From: JBDWFY01 sp965275915
GTDB lineage: Bacteria; Pseudomonadota; Alphaproteobacteria; Rhizobiales; Stappiaceae
Reading direction: 5' to 3'
NCBI GenBank assembly: GCA_965275915.1
Contig: CBDHYI010000005.1
Span: forward strand, 62,001-126,000
Length of the DNA: 64,000 nt
The translations under genes and the position numbers were made by a program. The notes beneath the pieces were generated by a model, which saw nothing but the letters and a program-made list of their open reading frames with translations, searched no databases and was not told the DNA's origin. Below are positions 32,813 to 41,226 of the stretch, piece by piece; position 1 is the first letter of the stretch, and each line of letters opens with the position of its first letter.

Positions 32813-34100
32813 ACACCTGATTGACGACTGCTTTTTGCACGACAAGGACCGGCTCAAGCATTCCGAAGCCTTGAGCATCCTGAGGACGCGCATTTGTCCG
32901 GTTTGCCGAACGGAAAAAATAGCGCTTGAAAAGGCCAATGGCCGGATCCTGGCTGAGGATATCCTCGCACCGCGCAACGTGCCCCTCACCGACAACGCCG
33001 CTGTTGATGGTTACGCCTTCAAGCATCAGGATCTTCTGGCCGCCGGAGGCGTTCTGCCGGTGTCCGGCCGGATTGCTGCCGGAGATACAAGCGATCGGAT
33101 GCTTGAACCAAACAGTGCGGTGCGGATCTTTACAGGGGCCGTCATGCCCCAAGGGGCCGATACCGTTATCATGCAGGAAGACTGCACGCCGGGGCAGTCC
33201 GACGGGCCCGCGTTGGTTGAAATCCCGACGAACATCAAACCCGGTGCAAACCGCCGCAAGGCGGGCGAGGATCTTACGGCCGGCGCAGTGGTCGTCAAGG
33301 CAGGAGATCGCCTCAGGGCGCAGGACCTGGCGGCCATTGCCTCCTTGGGCTTTGGTGAAATCGAGGTCTTTCAGCCGCTTAAGGTCGCGCTGGTGTCGAC
33401 CGGGGATGAGATTTTGCGGCCCGGCACGGCAATTGAGCCCGGTCAGGTCTACGATTCCAACTTCTTTCTGCTGACTGCGCTGACGCAACCGCTGCCGGTC
33501 ACAGTCGAAGATATTGGCGTTCTGGACGACGATCCGCACACAGTCCGCGAAACGCTGCTGGAGGTGAGCAAACGTTACGACGTGATTCTGACGTCAGGAG
33601 GCGCAAGCCGGGGGGAAGAAGACCATCTGATAGCGGCAGTCGATGAGCTCGGCTCCCGTCACATGTGGCAACTGGCGATCAAGCCGGGCCGTCCGATGTC
33701 GTTCGGCCAGTTGGACGATTGCACCATAATGGTGCTGCCGGGCAATCCGGTTGCGGTGATGGTTTGCTTCCTGCTCTATGTTTACCCGACCCTGCTGCGC
33801 ATGGCCGGAGCTGTTTGGCCGACGCCCCGGCGTTTTGCACTCCCGGCCGCGTTTGATATTCCCAGAAAAAAGGCGGATCGGCGGGAATTTTTGCGCGGCA
33901 CGCTGGCGGAAGACGCAGACGGTAATCTCAGCGTGAGAAAATTTGCGCGCGACGGCTCGGGTCTGATTACGGGCTTACGGGAGGCGGACGGCTTGATTGA
34001 GATCCCCGAACCGACCACCAGCGTTCACAGCGGGGAAATCGTGTCTTTCATCCCGTTCACGGAATTCGGTTTGCCCGCGCGCCTGCGGGCAACCGATTAA
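32799..34100 (+). CDS. moeA: Molybdopterin molybdenumtransferase MoeA
   Basis: Inserts molybdate into adenylated molybdopterin. The 433-residue protein contains NVPLTDNAAVDGYAF, TGAVMPQGADTVIMQED, VSTGDEIL, the MoCF-binding segment ILTSGGASRGEEDH and VLPGNPVAVMVCF. An N-terminal extension of about 45 residues (with paired Cys, CPVC) precedes the normal start. It is the last gene of the fdhD-mobA-mobB-moeA operon; about 215 bases without a gene follow. Confidence 0.95.
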   Translation: MPLHKHLIDDCFLHDKDRLKHSEALSILRTRICPVCRTEKIALEKANGRILAEDILAPRNVPLTDNAAVDGYAFKHQDLLAAGGVLPVSGRIAAGDTSDRMLEPNSAVRIFTGAVMPQGADTVIMQEDCTPGQSDGPALVEIPTNIKPGANRRKAGEDLTAGAVVVKAGDRLRAQDLAAIASLGFGEIEVFQPLKVALVSTGDEILRPGTAIEPGQVYDSNFFLLTALTQPLPVTVEDIGVLDDDPHTVRETLLEVSKRYDVILTSGGASRGEEDHLIAAVDELGSRHMWQLAIKPGRPMSFGQLDDCTIMVLPGNPVAVMVCFLLYVYPTLLRMAGAVWPTPRRFALPAAFDIPRKKADRREFLRGTLAEDADGNLSVRKFARDGSGLITGLREADGLIEIPEPTTSVHSGEIVSFIPFTEFGLPARLRATD

Positions 34101-34315
34101 AGGCAAAATTGTGGCCGTCCGGCTGAGGCGATTTTAGATGTCGCGGTACTTGAAATAGATCTATCCGTCGATTTTTACATTAATATTCAGTAATTGATTT
34201 CAATGGGTTGCAGTTTCGGCAAACATAGTGCGAATATTGCGGTTCACCGGTCTTGGGTTGCGTGAACAAAACTCTGCCGATGACCGGAACGATACATAAT
34301 TCAAGGGAACATATT

Positions 34316-35095
34316 ATGCGTCTTCTCATGCATATCGCAGCGGTTGCTGCCATGACACTTGCCGCTGTTTCAACCCCCCAGGCCAAGGAATGGACGAAAG
34401 TACGGATCGGAACCGAAGGTGCCTATCCTCCGTTCAACAGCCTTGAGTCCAACGGGGATCTTGTCGGCTTTGACATCGACATTGCAAAAGCGCTTTGCGA
34501 CGAAATGAACGTCGAGTGCGAATTTGTCACCCAGGACTGGGACGGCATTATTCCCGGTCTCCTGGCAGAAAAATTCGACGCGATTATTGCCTCCATGTCG
34601 ATCACTGACGAACGGAAAGAACGGGTCGACTTTTCGGGAAAATATTACAACACGCCGCCAGCGGTCGCCGTGCCGAAAGATTCCGAACTGACGGAAGCGA
34701 CAAAAGAATCGCTTGCCGGCATTCAGCTGGGCGCTCAGAGTTCCACCACACATTCGAATTATGCTGAAAAGCACTTCGCGGACAGTGACATGAGGCTCTA
34801 TCCCACCGCCGAGGAATATAAACTGGATTTGGCGAATGGTCGTCTGGACGCTGTGGTTGAGGATGTTGTTGTCCTGAGCGAATGGCTGGCAACCGATGAC
34901 GGTGCTTGCTGTAAAATTCTGGCAACCCTCGCAATTGATCCGGTCATAAACGGTGAAGGCGCCGGCATTGCCGTCCGCAAAGGAGACACAGAACTCAGGG
35001 ACAAGTTCACCGAAGCCATCGCCGCAATCCGGGCGAACGGCAAATATAAAGAAATCAACGACAAATATTTTGAATTCGACGTCTACGGCGAATAA
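34316..35095 (+). CDS. Polar amino acid ABC transporter substrate-binding protein (ArgT/HisJ-like)
   Basis: Periplasmic binding protein of 259 residues with a signal peptide (about residues 1-24). It has the lysine/arginine/ornithine-binding signature GTEGAYPPFNSLESNGDL followed by VGFDIDIAKALCDEM, and DGIIPGLLAEKFDAIIASMSIT. Start ATG 34316 follows AAGGGA. The preceding 150 bases are AT-rich and may hold the promoter. The permease genes follow at 35182. Cationic amino acids are the likely ligands by family resemblance. Confidence 0.92.
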   Translation: MRLLMHIAAVAAMTLAAVSTPQAKEWTKVRIGTEGAYPPFNSLESNGDLVGFDIDIAKALCDEMNVECEFVTQDWDGIIPGLLAEKFDAIIASMSITDERKERVDFSGKYYNTPPAVAVPKDSELTEATKESLAGIQLGAQSSTTHSNYAEKHFADSDMRLYPTAEEYKLDLANGRLDAVVEDVVVLSEWLATDDGACCKILATLAIDPVINGEGAGIAVRKGDTELRDKFTEAIAAIRANGKYKEINDKYFEFDVYGE

Positions 35096-35181
35096 GCTGG
35101 TTATCAGCAAACCGACCGGCGCAGCGGGCATATCGTCCGCTGCGTCCGACAATAATGAAAAGCCGATAGAAACGTCATTTC

Positions 35182-35895
35182 ATGGAAGACCTGTTTGCGC
35201 TGCTTGCGTATGGCGATGATGGCTGGGGAGACCAGATCGTCAATGGAGTACTCGTAACCGTCAGTCTTGCCCTCGCGTCTCTTCCGTTTGGCCTGATCAT
35301 CGGCTTTTTTCTGGCTTTGGCAAAAAAGTCGGACGACACCAATCTCCGCATGGCGGCGAATATTTACACGACCATCTTTCGCGGTCTCCCGGAACTCCTG
35401 ACGCTTTTCCTCGTTTACTACGGCGGACAGATCCTTATTCAGCAGGCCGTGCGGTTATTGTTTCCCGACGCACGTATTGAAATCAATTCTTTCGTCGCTG
35501 GAATGGTGGCCCTCGCGCTGGTGTTTTCCTCCTATGCCTCCGAAGCATTTCTGTCCGCTTTTCGCGGCATTCCCGCCGGACAGTATGAAGGAGGTGCGGC
35601 GCTCGGGCTCAGTCGTTTCAAAGTGATGCGGCTGGTTGTGCTTCCTCAGCTTATCCGTCTTTCCCTCCCGGCTCTAAGCAATCTGTGGCTTATCCTTCTA
35701 AAGGACACGGCCCTTGTCTCAGTGATCGGACTTTCCGACATAATGCGCCAGACCAACATCGCCTCTCGGACGACGAAGGAACCGTTCTTTTTCTTCGGAG
35801 TGGCCTGCCTCCTATATCTGGTGTTGGCACTTATTTCTTCTGTCGGCCTCAACAAAATCGATACCTGGACCAGGCGTGGCGAGGCCCGATCATGA
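35182..35895 (+). CDS. Polar amino acid ABC transporter permease (HisQ-like)
   Basis: A 237-residue inner-membrane subunit with about five hydrophobic helices, the N-terminal NGVLVTVSLALASLPFGLIIG segment typical of HEQRo permeases, IFRGLPELLTLFLVYYGG, and the EAA loop AALGLSRFKVMRLVVLPQ. It overlaps the next permease gene by four bases. Confidence 0.92.
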   Translation: MEDLFALLAYGDDGWGDQIVNGVLVTVSLALASLPFGLIIGFFLALAKKSDDTNLRMAANIYTTIFRGLPELLTLFLVYYGGQILIQQAVRLLFPDARIEINSFVAGMVALALVFSSYASEAFLSAFRGIPAGQYEGGAALGLSRFKVMRLVVLPQLIRLSLPALSNLWLILLKDTALVSVIGLSDIMRQTNIASRTTKEPFFFFGVACLLYLVLALISSVGLNKIDTWTRRGEARS

Positions 35896-36728
35896 CCAAC
35901 CTCTCCAACAGTGCCGGTGAAACCATCACTCCAAAGCCGACGCGCAGGTGGACCGGTACGCGGATAGCCGGTTATGTGGCAATGGCCTTCTGGATCGCCG
36001 CCGGGATAGGTCTGGGGTTATTCATCATTGAAAGCTACAGCCCCGCTTTCAATGAAAGATATGCGATGAGGTTCGTAGATGGCTTCATTGTCACGGTACA
36101 ACTCGTTCTCATTTCGCTTGTCATTGGCGCATTGCTCTCGTTTCCGATTGCTGCGATGCGCCTTTCGAATGTTCGGATATTGAGAACTTTTTCGTTCGCA
36201 TACGTTTATTTTTTTCGCGGTACCCCGCTGATTGCACAGGCTTTCCTGGTTTACTACGGGGCCGGCTCGTTCCGTCCGTTTTTCCAGGATATCGGATTGT
36301 GGTGGTTCTTCCGTGACGCATGGTATTGTGCGGTTTTTGCGTTTTCGCTGAACACCTCCGCTTATCAGGCTGAAATCCTCCGCGGCGCAATCGAGAACGT
36401 GGCCAAAGGCCAGTGGGAAGCCTGCTCATCCCTGGGACTGCCAAAATACGTCACGTTCGTCCGTGTTATTCTTCCTCAGGCAATGATCGTTGCCCTTCGC
36501 CCGTACGGCAATGAAATCATCCTGATGATCAAAGGATCAGCCATTGCGTCAATCATTACCGTCTTTGACATTATGGGAGAAGTGAGACGTGCCTATTCGC
36601 GTTCCTATGATTTTCAGGCCTATATCTGGGCCGCCGTCATGTATCTGATTATGGTCGAAACCCTGCGACGGGTCTGGGATCGCATTGAAAAACGTCTGAC
36701 AAAACATCTGGTCCGCGCAAGCGACTGA
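35892..36728 (+). CDS. Polar amino acid ABC transporter permease (HisM-like)
   Basis: A 278-residue partner permease. After a hydrophilic start of about 25 residues come five to six hydrophobic helices; FFRGTPLIAQAFLVYYGAG and the EAA motif EACSSLGLPKYVTFVRVILPQ are diagnostic. ATG 35892 overlaps the HisQ-like stop. No ATP-binding gene follows; a metC-like gene starts 26 bases downstream, so the transporter must borrow its ATPase from elsewhere. Confidence 0.92.
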   Translation: MTNLSNSAGETITPKPTRRWTGTRIAGYVAMAFWIAAGIGLGLFIIESYSPAFNERYAMRFVDGFIVTVQLVLISLVIGALLSFPIAAMRLSNVRILRTFSFAYVYFFRGTPLIAQAFLVYYGAGSFRPFFQDIGLWWFFRDAWYCAVFAFSLNTSAYQAEILRGAIENVAKGQWEACSSLGLPKYVTFVRVILPQAMIVALRPYGNEIILMIKGSAIASIITVFDIMGEVRRAYSRSYDFQAYIWAAVMYLIMVETLRRVWDRIEKRLTKHLVRASD

Positions 36729-36754
36729 ACAGCAGAAGAACCACGGACCGGACC

Positions 36755-37903
36755 ATGAGCCGAAACAAAAAACACATCGAAACTCTCCTTGCCCACGGCG
36801 GCGGTCAGCCCGACCCCTACTCCGGAGCAGTTATTCCTCCGATCCAGACAGCAACGACATTTGCGCGCAATCCGAACTACGAACTTTTCAGTGCCAATCA
36901 CCTTTACGGCCGGGATGACAACGACCTTTACCGCCAGACCGAATCCCTGATTGCCGGTCTGGAGACCGGAGCCGATTCCCGGCTTTTTGCATCGGGCATG
37001 GCAGCGATTTCCGCGATTTTCCGATGGGTCCGGCCCGGCAGAACAATTATTGTTCAATCCGGCATTTACTGGGGCACAACGCTTTGGCTTCGAGACCATT
37101 GCACGCACTCCGGCATCGCTCTGGTGGAGGTCGATGCATCGAATGCGGAACTGCTTGATGAGACCATCCGCGAAACCGCCCCGGATCTGGTCTTTCTGGA
37201 AGTCCCGTCAAATCCCTGGCTTGCGGTTGCAGACATTGCCCGTGCGGCAAAATCCTGTCGGTCCGCCAATGCGCTCCTTGCAGTAGACGCAACCGCCGCT
37301 ACGCCGCTTGTCAGCCGGCCGCTTGAATTGGGCGCCGATCTCGTCGTCCACTCCGCAACAAAAGCCCTCAACGGCCACTCGGACGTTTTGGCCGGCGTCG
37401 TGACAACGCGGGATGCGACGACGGAATGGTGGGCTTTTTTGTGCCGGGAGCGAAAAAGCGCCGGCGCCATTTTGGGCGTCTTTGAAACCTGGTTGTTGCT
37501 GCGCGGGCTTCGAACTTTGTCTCTGCGCATTGAGCGCATGAACAAAAACGCCCTGGCTGTCGCCCGTTTCCTTGCCGATCATCCTGCCATCGAGCGGGTC
37601 CTTTACCCCGGACTGCCGCAGCACCCGCACCATGACCTGGCCGCACGGCAAATGCCGGGCGGTTTCGGCTTCCTGCTTTCCTTTCTGGTGCGCGGTTCCG
37701 AAGAAGACACATTAAAGGCTGCGGGGCGCCTCAAGACCATCCTGTGCGCAACATCGCTCGGCGGGGTTGAAAGCCTGATCGAACATCGTCACACGCTTGA
37801 AGGCGACACATCCGGCATTCCGAAAAATCTGCTGCGCCTTTCCGTCGGCATCGAGCACGAACAGGATCTGATCGAGGATCTGGATCAGGCACTCTCCGGT
37901 TGA
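36755..37903 (+). CDS. metC: Cystathionine beta-lyase-type PLP enzyme
   Basis: A 382-residue Cys/Met-metabolism PLP enzyme. The cofactor lysine lies in VVHSATKALNGHSDVLAG, the phosphate-binding YGRDDNDLYRQTE and ASGMAAISA segments are present, and the C-terminus carries SLGGVESLIEHR and LLRLSVGIEHEQDLIEDL. The last features match the MetC branch that cleaves cystathionine or cystine. It lies behind amino-acid permease genes, so it may act on an imported sulfur amino acid. Gene symbol is given by family; beta- versus gamma-lyase specificity is not provable here. Confidence 0.85.
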   Translation: MSRNKKHIETLLAHGGGQPDPYSGAVIPPIQTATTFARNPNYELFSANHLYGRDDNDLYRQTESLIAGLETGADSRLFASGMAAISAIFRWVRPGRTIIVQSGIYWGTTLWLRDHCTHSGIALVEVDASNAELLDETIRETAPDLVFLEVPSNPWLAVADIARAAKSCRSANALLAVDATAATPLVSRPLELGADLVVHSATKALNGHSDVLAGVVTTRDATTEWWAFLCRERKSAGAILGVFETWLLLRGLRTLSLRIERMNKNALAVARFLADHPAIERVLYPGLPQHPHHDLAARQMPGGFGFLLSFLVRGSEEDTLKAAGRLKTILCATSLGGVESLIEHRHTLEGDTSGIPKNLLRLSVGIEHEQDLIEDLDQALSG

Positions 37904-38079
37904 CAAGCGCTCCTCTTTCTCCTCTAAAAAAGGCGTCGGCAGGCCCTACCCGCTTGTTTGTGAGGGCTCCAAAGCCTCAACGAACAGACAAATGAAACCG
38001 CATTCGATGTGAATCCTGCGGCACAGTCGCACAGATTTTTGGCACATCATCTCACAGAGCTACCAGGGAGTTGGACACG

Positions 38080-38961
38080 ATGGCAAAAGTCGCCTTTATC
38101 GGTCTTGGCGTGATGGGATATCCCATGGCGGGACATCTCAAAACAAAGGGCGGTCACGACGTCACCGTCTACAACCGGACAGCAGCCAAAGCCGAGAAGT
38201 GGGCGGCTGAGTTTGGAGGCAACGCAGCGGCCACACCGGCGGAAGCCGCTACGGATTGCGATTTCGTTTTTGCCTGCGTGGGCAATGACGATGATCTCAG
38301 ATCCGTCACGACCGGACCGGACGGCGCGTTCTTAACAATGAAACCGGGTTCGGTTTTCGTCGACAACACAACAGCATCCGCTGATGTCGCAAGAGAATTG
38401 TTCCTGGCTGCAAAAACAGCCGGATTCGGGTTCCTGGACGCTCCGGTTTCAGGCGGACAGGCCGGTGCCGAAAACGGCGTTCTGACCGTCATGATCGGCG
38501 GCGATGAAGACGTCTACACCAAAGCGAAGCCGGTCATTGAGTGTTTTGCAAAGTTCGCAGGCCTTATGGGACCCTCAGGCGCCGGACAACTGACAAAGAT
38601 GGTCAACCAGATCTGCATTGCCGGGCTGGTGCAGGGGCTGTCCGAGGCCATCCATTTCGGACAGAAATCCGGTCTTAACATTGAAACGGTGATTGCCGCC
38701 ATTTCCGGCGGTGCCGCGCAGTCGTGGCAGATGGAAAACCGCTGGAAGACCATGCAGGATGGCGAGTTCAACCACGGCTTCGCGGTTGACTGGATGCGCA
38801 AAGATCTCGGCATCTGCCTGAACGCCGCCAACGAAGTCGGCGCCCGCCTCCCGGTCACGGCTCTGGTGGATCAGTTCTACGCGGAAGTGCAGGCCATGGG
38901 CGGCAGTCGCTGGGACACCTCCAGCCTGGTTGCCCGCCTCAACAATGCGGACAAAGGCTGA
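38080..38961 (+). CDS. NAD(P)-dependent 3-hydroxyisobutyrate dehydrogenase-type protein
   Basis: Beta-hydroxyacid dehydrogenase of 293 residues. The Rossmann motif GLGVMGYPMAGHL is at about residues 7-19; DAPVSGGQAGAENG is the substrate-binding signature; the catalytic lysine is in GQLTKMVNQI. ATG 38080 has GGAG upstream and replaces a TTG at 38071. Candidates are 3-hydroxyisobutyrate or 2-hydroxy-3-oxopropionate (tartronate semialdehyde) as substrate. The gene stands between metC and the convergent Lrp gene. Confidence 0.9.
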   Translation: MAKVAFIGLGVMGYPMAGHLKTKGGHDVTVYNRTAAKAEKWAAEFGGNAAATPAEAATDCDFVFACVGNDDDLRSVTTGPDGAFLTMKPGSVFVDNTTASADVARELFLAAKTAGFGFLDAPVSGGQAGAENGVLTVMIGGDEDVYTKAKPVIECFAKFAGLMGPSGAGQLTKMVNQICIAGLVQGLSEAIHFGQKSGLNIETVIAAISGGAAQSWQMENRWKTMQDGEFNHGFAVDWMRKDLGICLNAANEVGARLPVTALVDQFYAEVQAMGGSRWDTSSLVARLNNADKG

Positions 38962-39004
38962 AAACCGGTCAGGACACTGATGGCTCCAAAATTCTCCGGC
39001 AGGT

Positions 39005-39499
39005 TTATTCTGAGGCGGGCGCCTTTTCCTTACTCACCTTTACATAGGACAAGGGCAATTCCGTCGTATATTTAATCTGCTCCATGGCAAAAGTGGTTGA
39101 AACGTCCGCAATGTCGATCTTCGCAACCAGCTTCTTGTAAAAGGCGTCATAGGCCTCGATATCCGGCACGACGACACGCAGAAGATAGTCGACCTGTCCC
39201 GCCATGCGATAGAATTCCACCACTTCGGGAAACTCCCGGATCAGTGCGGCGAAACGCGTCAGCCAGTCTTCAGTGTGCTGGCTGGTCGTGATCGCGACAA
39301 AGGCCGTCACCTTGGCATCGACTTTCGAAGGATCGAGCAACGCGACGCGTCCGCGGATTACGCCATCTTCTTCAAGCTTTTGAATGCGCCGCCAGCACGG
39401 AGTGGTCGACAGACCCACACGGCGGCCGATCTCGGCCACCGGGACCGTTGAATCTTCCTGCAAAATAGCCAGAATTCGGCGGTCGACACGATCGATCAT
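39005..39499 (-). CDS. Lrp/AsnC-family transcriptional regulator
   Basis: A 164-residue regulator: N-terminal HTH (VDRRILAILQEDSTVPVAEIG, RRVGLSTTPCWRRIQKLEEDG) and C-terminal RAM ligand-binding domain (FYRMAGQVDYLLRVVVPD). Amino-acid-sensing activator/repressor. Three phased TTCTAA repeats lie upstream of the start at 39551-39600, suggesting autoregulation. Confidence 0.93.
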   Translation of the reverse strand: MIDRVDRRILAILQEDSTVPVAEIGRRVGLSTTPCWRRIQKLEEDGVIRGRVALLDPSKVDAKVTAFVAITTSQHTEDWLTRFAALIREFPEVVEFYRMAGQVDYLLRVVVPDIEAYDAFYKKLVAKIDIADVSTTFAMEQIKYTTELPLSYVKVSKEKAPASE

Positions 39500-39550
39500 G
39501 ACTTAACTCTCAAAACAAAATTTCAGATCACCTCCGCAGTTGACATGAAA

Positions 39551-39600
39551 TTCTAAAATTTTCAATATATTTTCTAATGTTTAGATAAATATTCTAAAAT
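39551..39600. promoter_or_regulatory. Three phased TTCTAA repeats upstream of the Lrp gene
   Basis: TTCTAAAAT at 39551, TTCTAATG at 39572 and TTCTAAAAT at 39592 are spaced 21 and 20 bases apart (two helical turns), inside a markedly AT-rich tract 50-100 bases upstream of the Lrp start. This is the arrangement expected for a multimeric Lrp/AsnC protein wrapping DNA. Confidence 0.55.
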
Positions 39601-39749
39601 CGCAGCCCAACTGCCACGTAGCGCACGTAAATGCCGGCGACCCTGCTTGCCTCCCGGGGCGCCTATGAGCTCCGGCCTTGCATCGGCAAGGCAGGATGAT
39701 AGGAGTGTCTGGACACACTCACGCCAGCCGGATTGCGAAAGGTCTGTCC

Positions 39750-40433
39750 ATGTCCGACACTGCGCCCACCTGTTCTATCTGCGGCGGCCAACACTTCATC
39801 GCATCGCTGGCAGGACGCATCGCAAAGAACGGGCAGCCGCCCAAATGCGCCCGGTGCGGCGGCCTGGAGCGGCATCGCATAGTCCGAAGGATTTTCGATG
39901 CACTGCCCGATGAATGGCTCAACGGAAAAAGTGCGCTGCAGTTCTCCGACGATCCGGGGGTCCCCAGGTCGCGACTGGGTGACATCGATATGTCGGTTTT
40001 CGGCGGTGAGAACTCGCTCAATATCATGGATATCGACCGTCCGGACGATCAGTATGACTGGGCGATCGCCAATCACGTTCTTGAACATGTCGCTGATGAC
40101 ACCGCAGCCCTTGGGGAACTGCTTCGCGTCGTAAAGCCCGATGGTATCGTGCAGATGACGGTTCCGACGCCTCACAGCCAGTTGTGGACCGAAGACTGGG
40201 GATTTGCCGATCCTGATGCCTATGAACATTACCGCGGATATGGCTCCGACCTGCCACTGAGGCTTGGAGCAGCCATAAGACATGCGGCCGGCGTCCAGAT
40301 CATCGGATGGGACACAATTATCCTTGATCGGTGGGACATTGCCTATTTTTTTTCACCAAGCAGAGAACGCATAAAGTCCCTTGCCGGTCTTCTGAGGAAA
40401 AGGGGTTTTCCGGTTCTGGCCGCAACGCCTTGA
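39750..40433 (+). CDS. Zinc-ribbon plus methyltransferase-like protein
   Basis: A 227-residue protein. The start has two CxxC pairs (TCSICGG and CARCGG, residues about 7-40) that could bind zinc. The remainder resembles the second half of a class-I SAM methyltransferase (Methyltransf_11): DIDRPDDQYDWAIANHVLEHV, LLRVVKPDGIVQMTVP. The glycine-rich SAM loop is not evident (ALQFSDDPGVPRSRLG), as is usual in this subgroup. ATG 39750 is chosen; earlier in-frame starts are less likely. The substrate is unknown. Confidence 0.75.
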   Translation: MSDTAPTCSICGGQHFIASLAGRIAKNGQPPKCARCGGLERHRIVRRIFDALPDEWLNGKSALQFSDDPGVPRSRLGDIDMSVFGGENSLNIMDIDRPDDQYDWAIANHVLEHVADDTAALGELLRVVKPDGIVQMTVPTPHSQLWTEDWGFADPDAYEHYRGYGSDLPLRLGAAIRHAAGVQIIGWDTIILDRWDIAYFFSPSRERIKSLAGLLRKRGFPVLAATP

Positions 40434-40453
40434 AGGCTGGGGCGGGCTTTTCG

Positions 40454-41071
40454 TTATACCAGTCTGGCCACTTCGGATCTCAGAACCGGCAGCACATCTT
40501 CGGCAAACCAGGGATTTTTCTTCAGCCATCCCGTATTGCGCCAGGAGGGGTGCGGCAAGGGCAGGTAGCGGCATCCGGCATCATTGGACTTCCAGTAGGA
40601 GCGCCAGTTCTTCACAGTCTCGGTGAGAGATTTTTTTCTCTCCCTGCCCAGATGATAGGCCTGCGCATATTGTCCGATCACGAGAATCAGTTCCAGTTGA
40701 GGCAGCGCCTCAAAAACTCTGTCATGCCAGATCTCGCGGCATTCTGTTCTGGGCGGAAGGTCTCCGCCCTTGGCATCAAGGCCGGGAAAGCAGAAACCCA
40801 TTGGAACAATTGCCAGACGCTTTTCGTCGTAGAAGGTCTCCCGGTCGATTGCCATCCAGTTTCTGAGACGATCGCCGGAGGGATCGTCGAACGGCAAGCC
40901 GGAGGCATGAACGCGCGTGCCCGGTGCCTGGCCTGCAATGCATAACCGTGCCTGTGCCGATGCGCGTATGACCGGCCTTGGACTATGCGGCAACGGCTCT
41001 TTTTTTGGTGAATCCCGGCAGACCGTGCAGGCCCTGATCTGTGTGCATAAGTCTGAAACGGAAGTGTCCAT
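40454..41071 (-). CDS. Uracil-DNA glycosylase family protein
   Basis: A 205-residue protein of the UDG superfamily. LCIAGQAPGTRVHASGLPFDDPSGDRLRNWM corresponds to motif 1 in the family-4/5-like branch, and PLPHPSWRNTGW to motif 2 with the catalytic-loop His. Cysteines in CRDSP near the start are too few to be sure of a [4Fe-4S] cluster. Often annotated as a single-strand selective or uracil-DNA glycosylase-like enzyme in proteobacteria; DNA activity is not certain. Convergent with the methyltransferase-like gene, 20 bases apart. Confidence 0.85.
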   Translation of the reverse strand: MDTSVSDLCTQIRACTVCRDSPKKEPLPHSPRPVIRASAQARLCIAGQAPGTRVHASGLPFDDPSGDRLRNWMAIDRETFYDEKRLAIVPMGFCFPGLDAKGGDLPPRTECREIWHDRVFEALPQLELILVIGQYAQAYHLGRERKKSLTETVKNWRSYWKSNDAGCRYLPLPHPSWRNTGWLKKNPWFAEDVLPVLRSEVARLV

Positions 41072-41226
41072 ATTTCGGCAGAACCTCTGACAACGCTGAT
41101 CTTTTCATTACAAGCAACTGAAAATTAACCACAATTCTGAGCGCGATTTTAACACATTTTGTTCATCATTCGCTGAATGACAACGGGCACAGAGTCACAC
41201 ATTCGGGAATTTTCGGGCACCTGCGG

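Noticed and set aside
39552..39600. TTCTAA repeats as a replication origin or CRISPR-like element
   Set aside because: Only three short copies with 20-21-base spacing directly upstream of an Lrp gene; an operator array explains them better.
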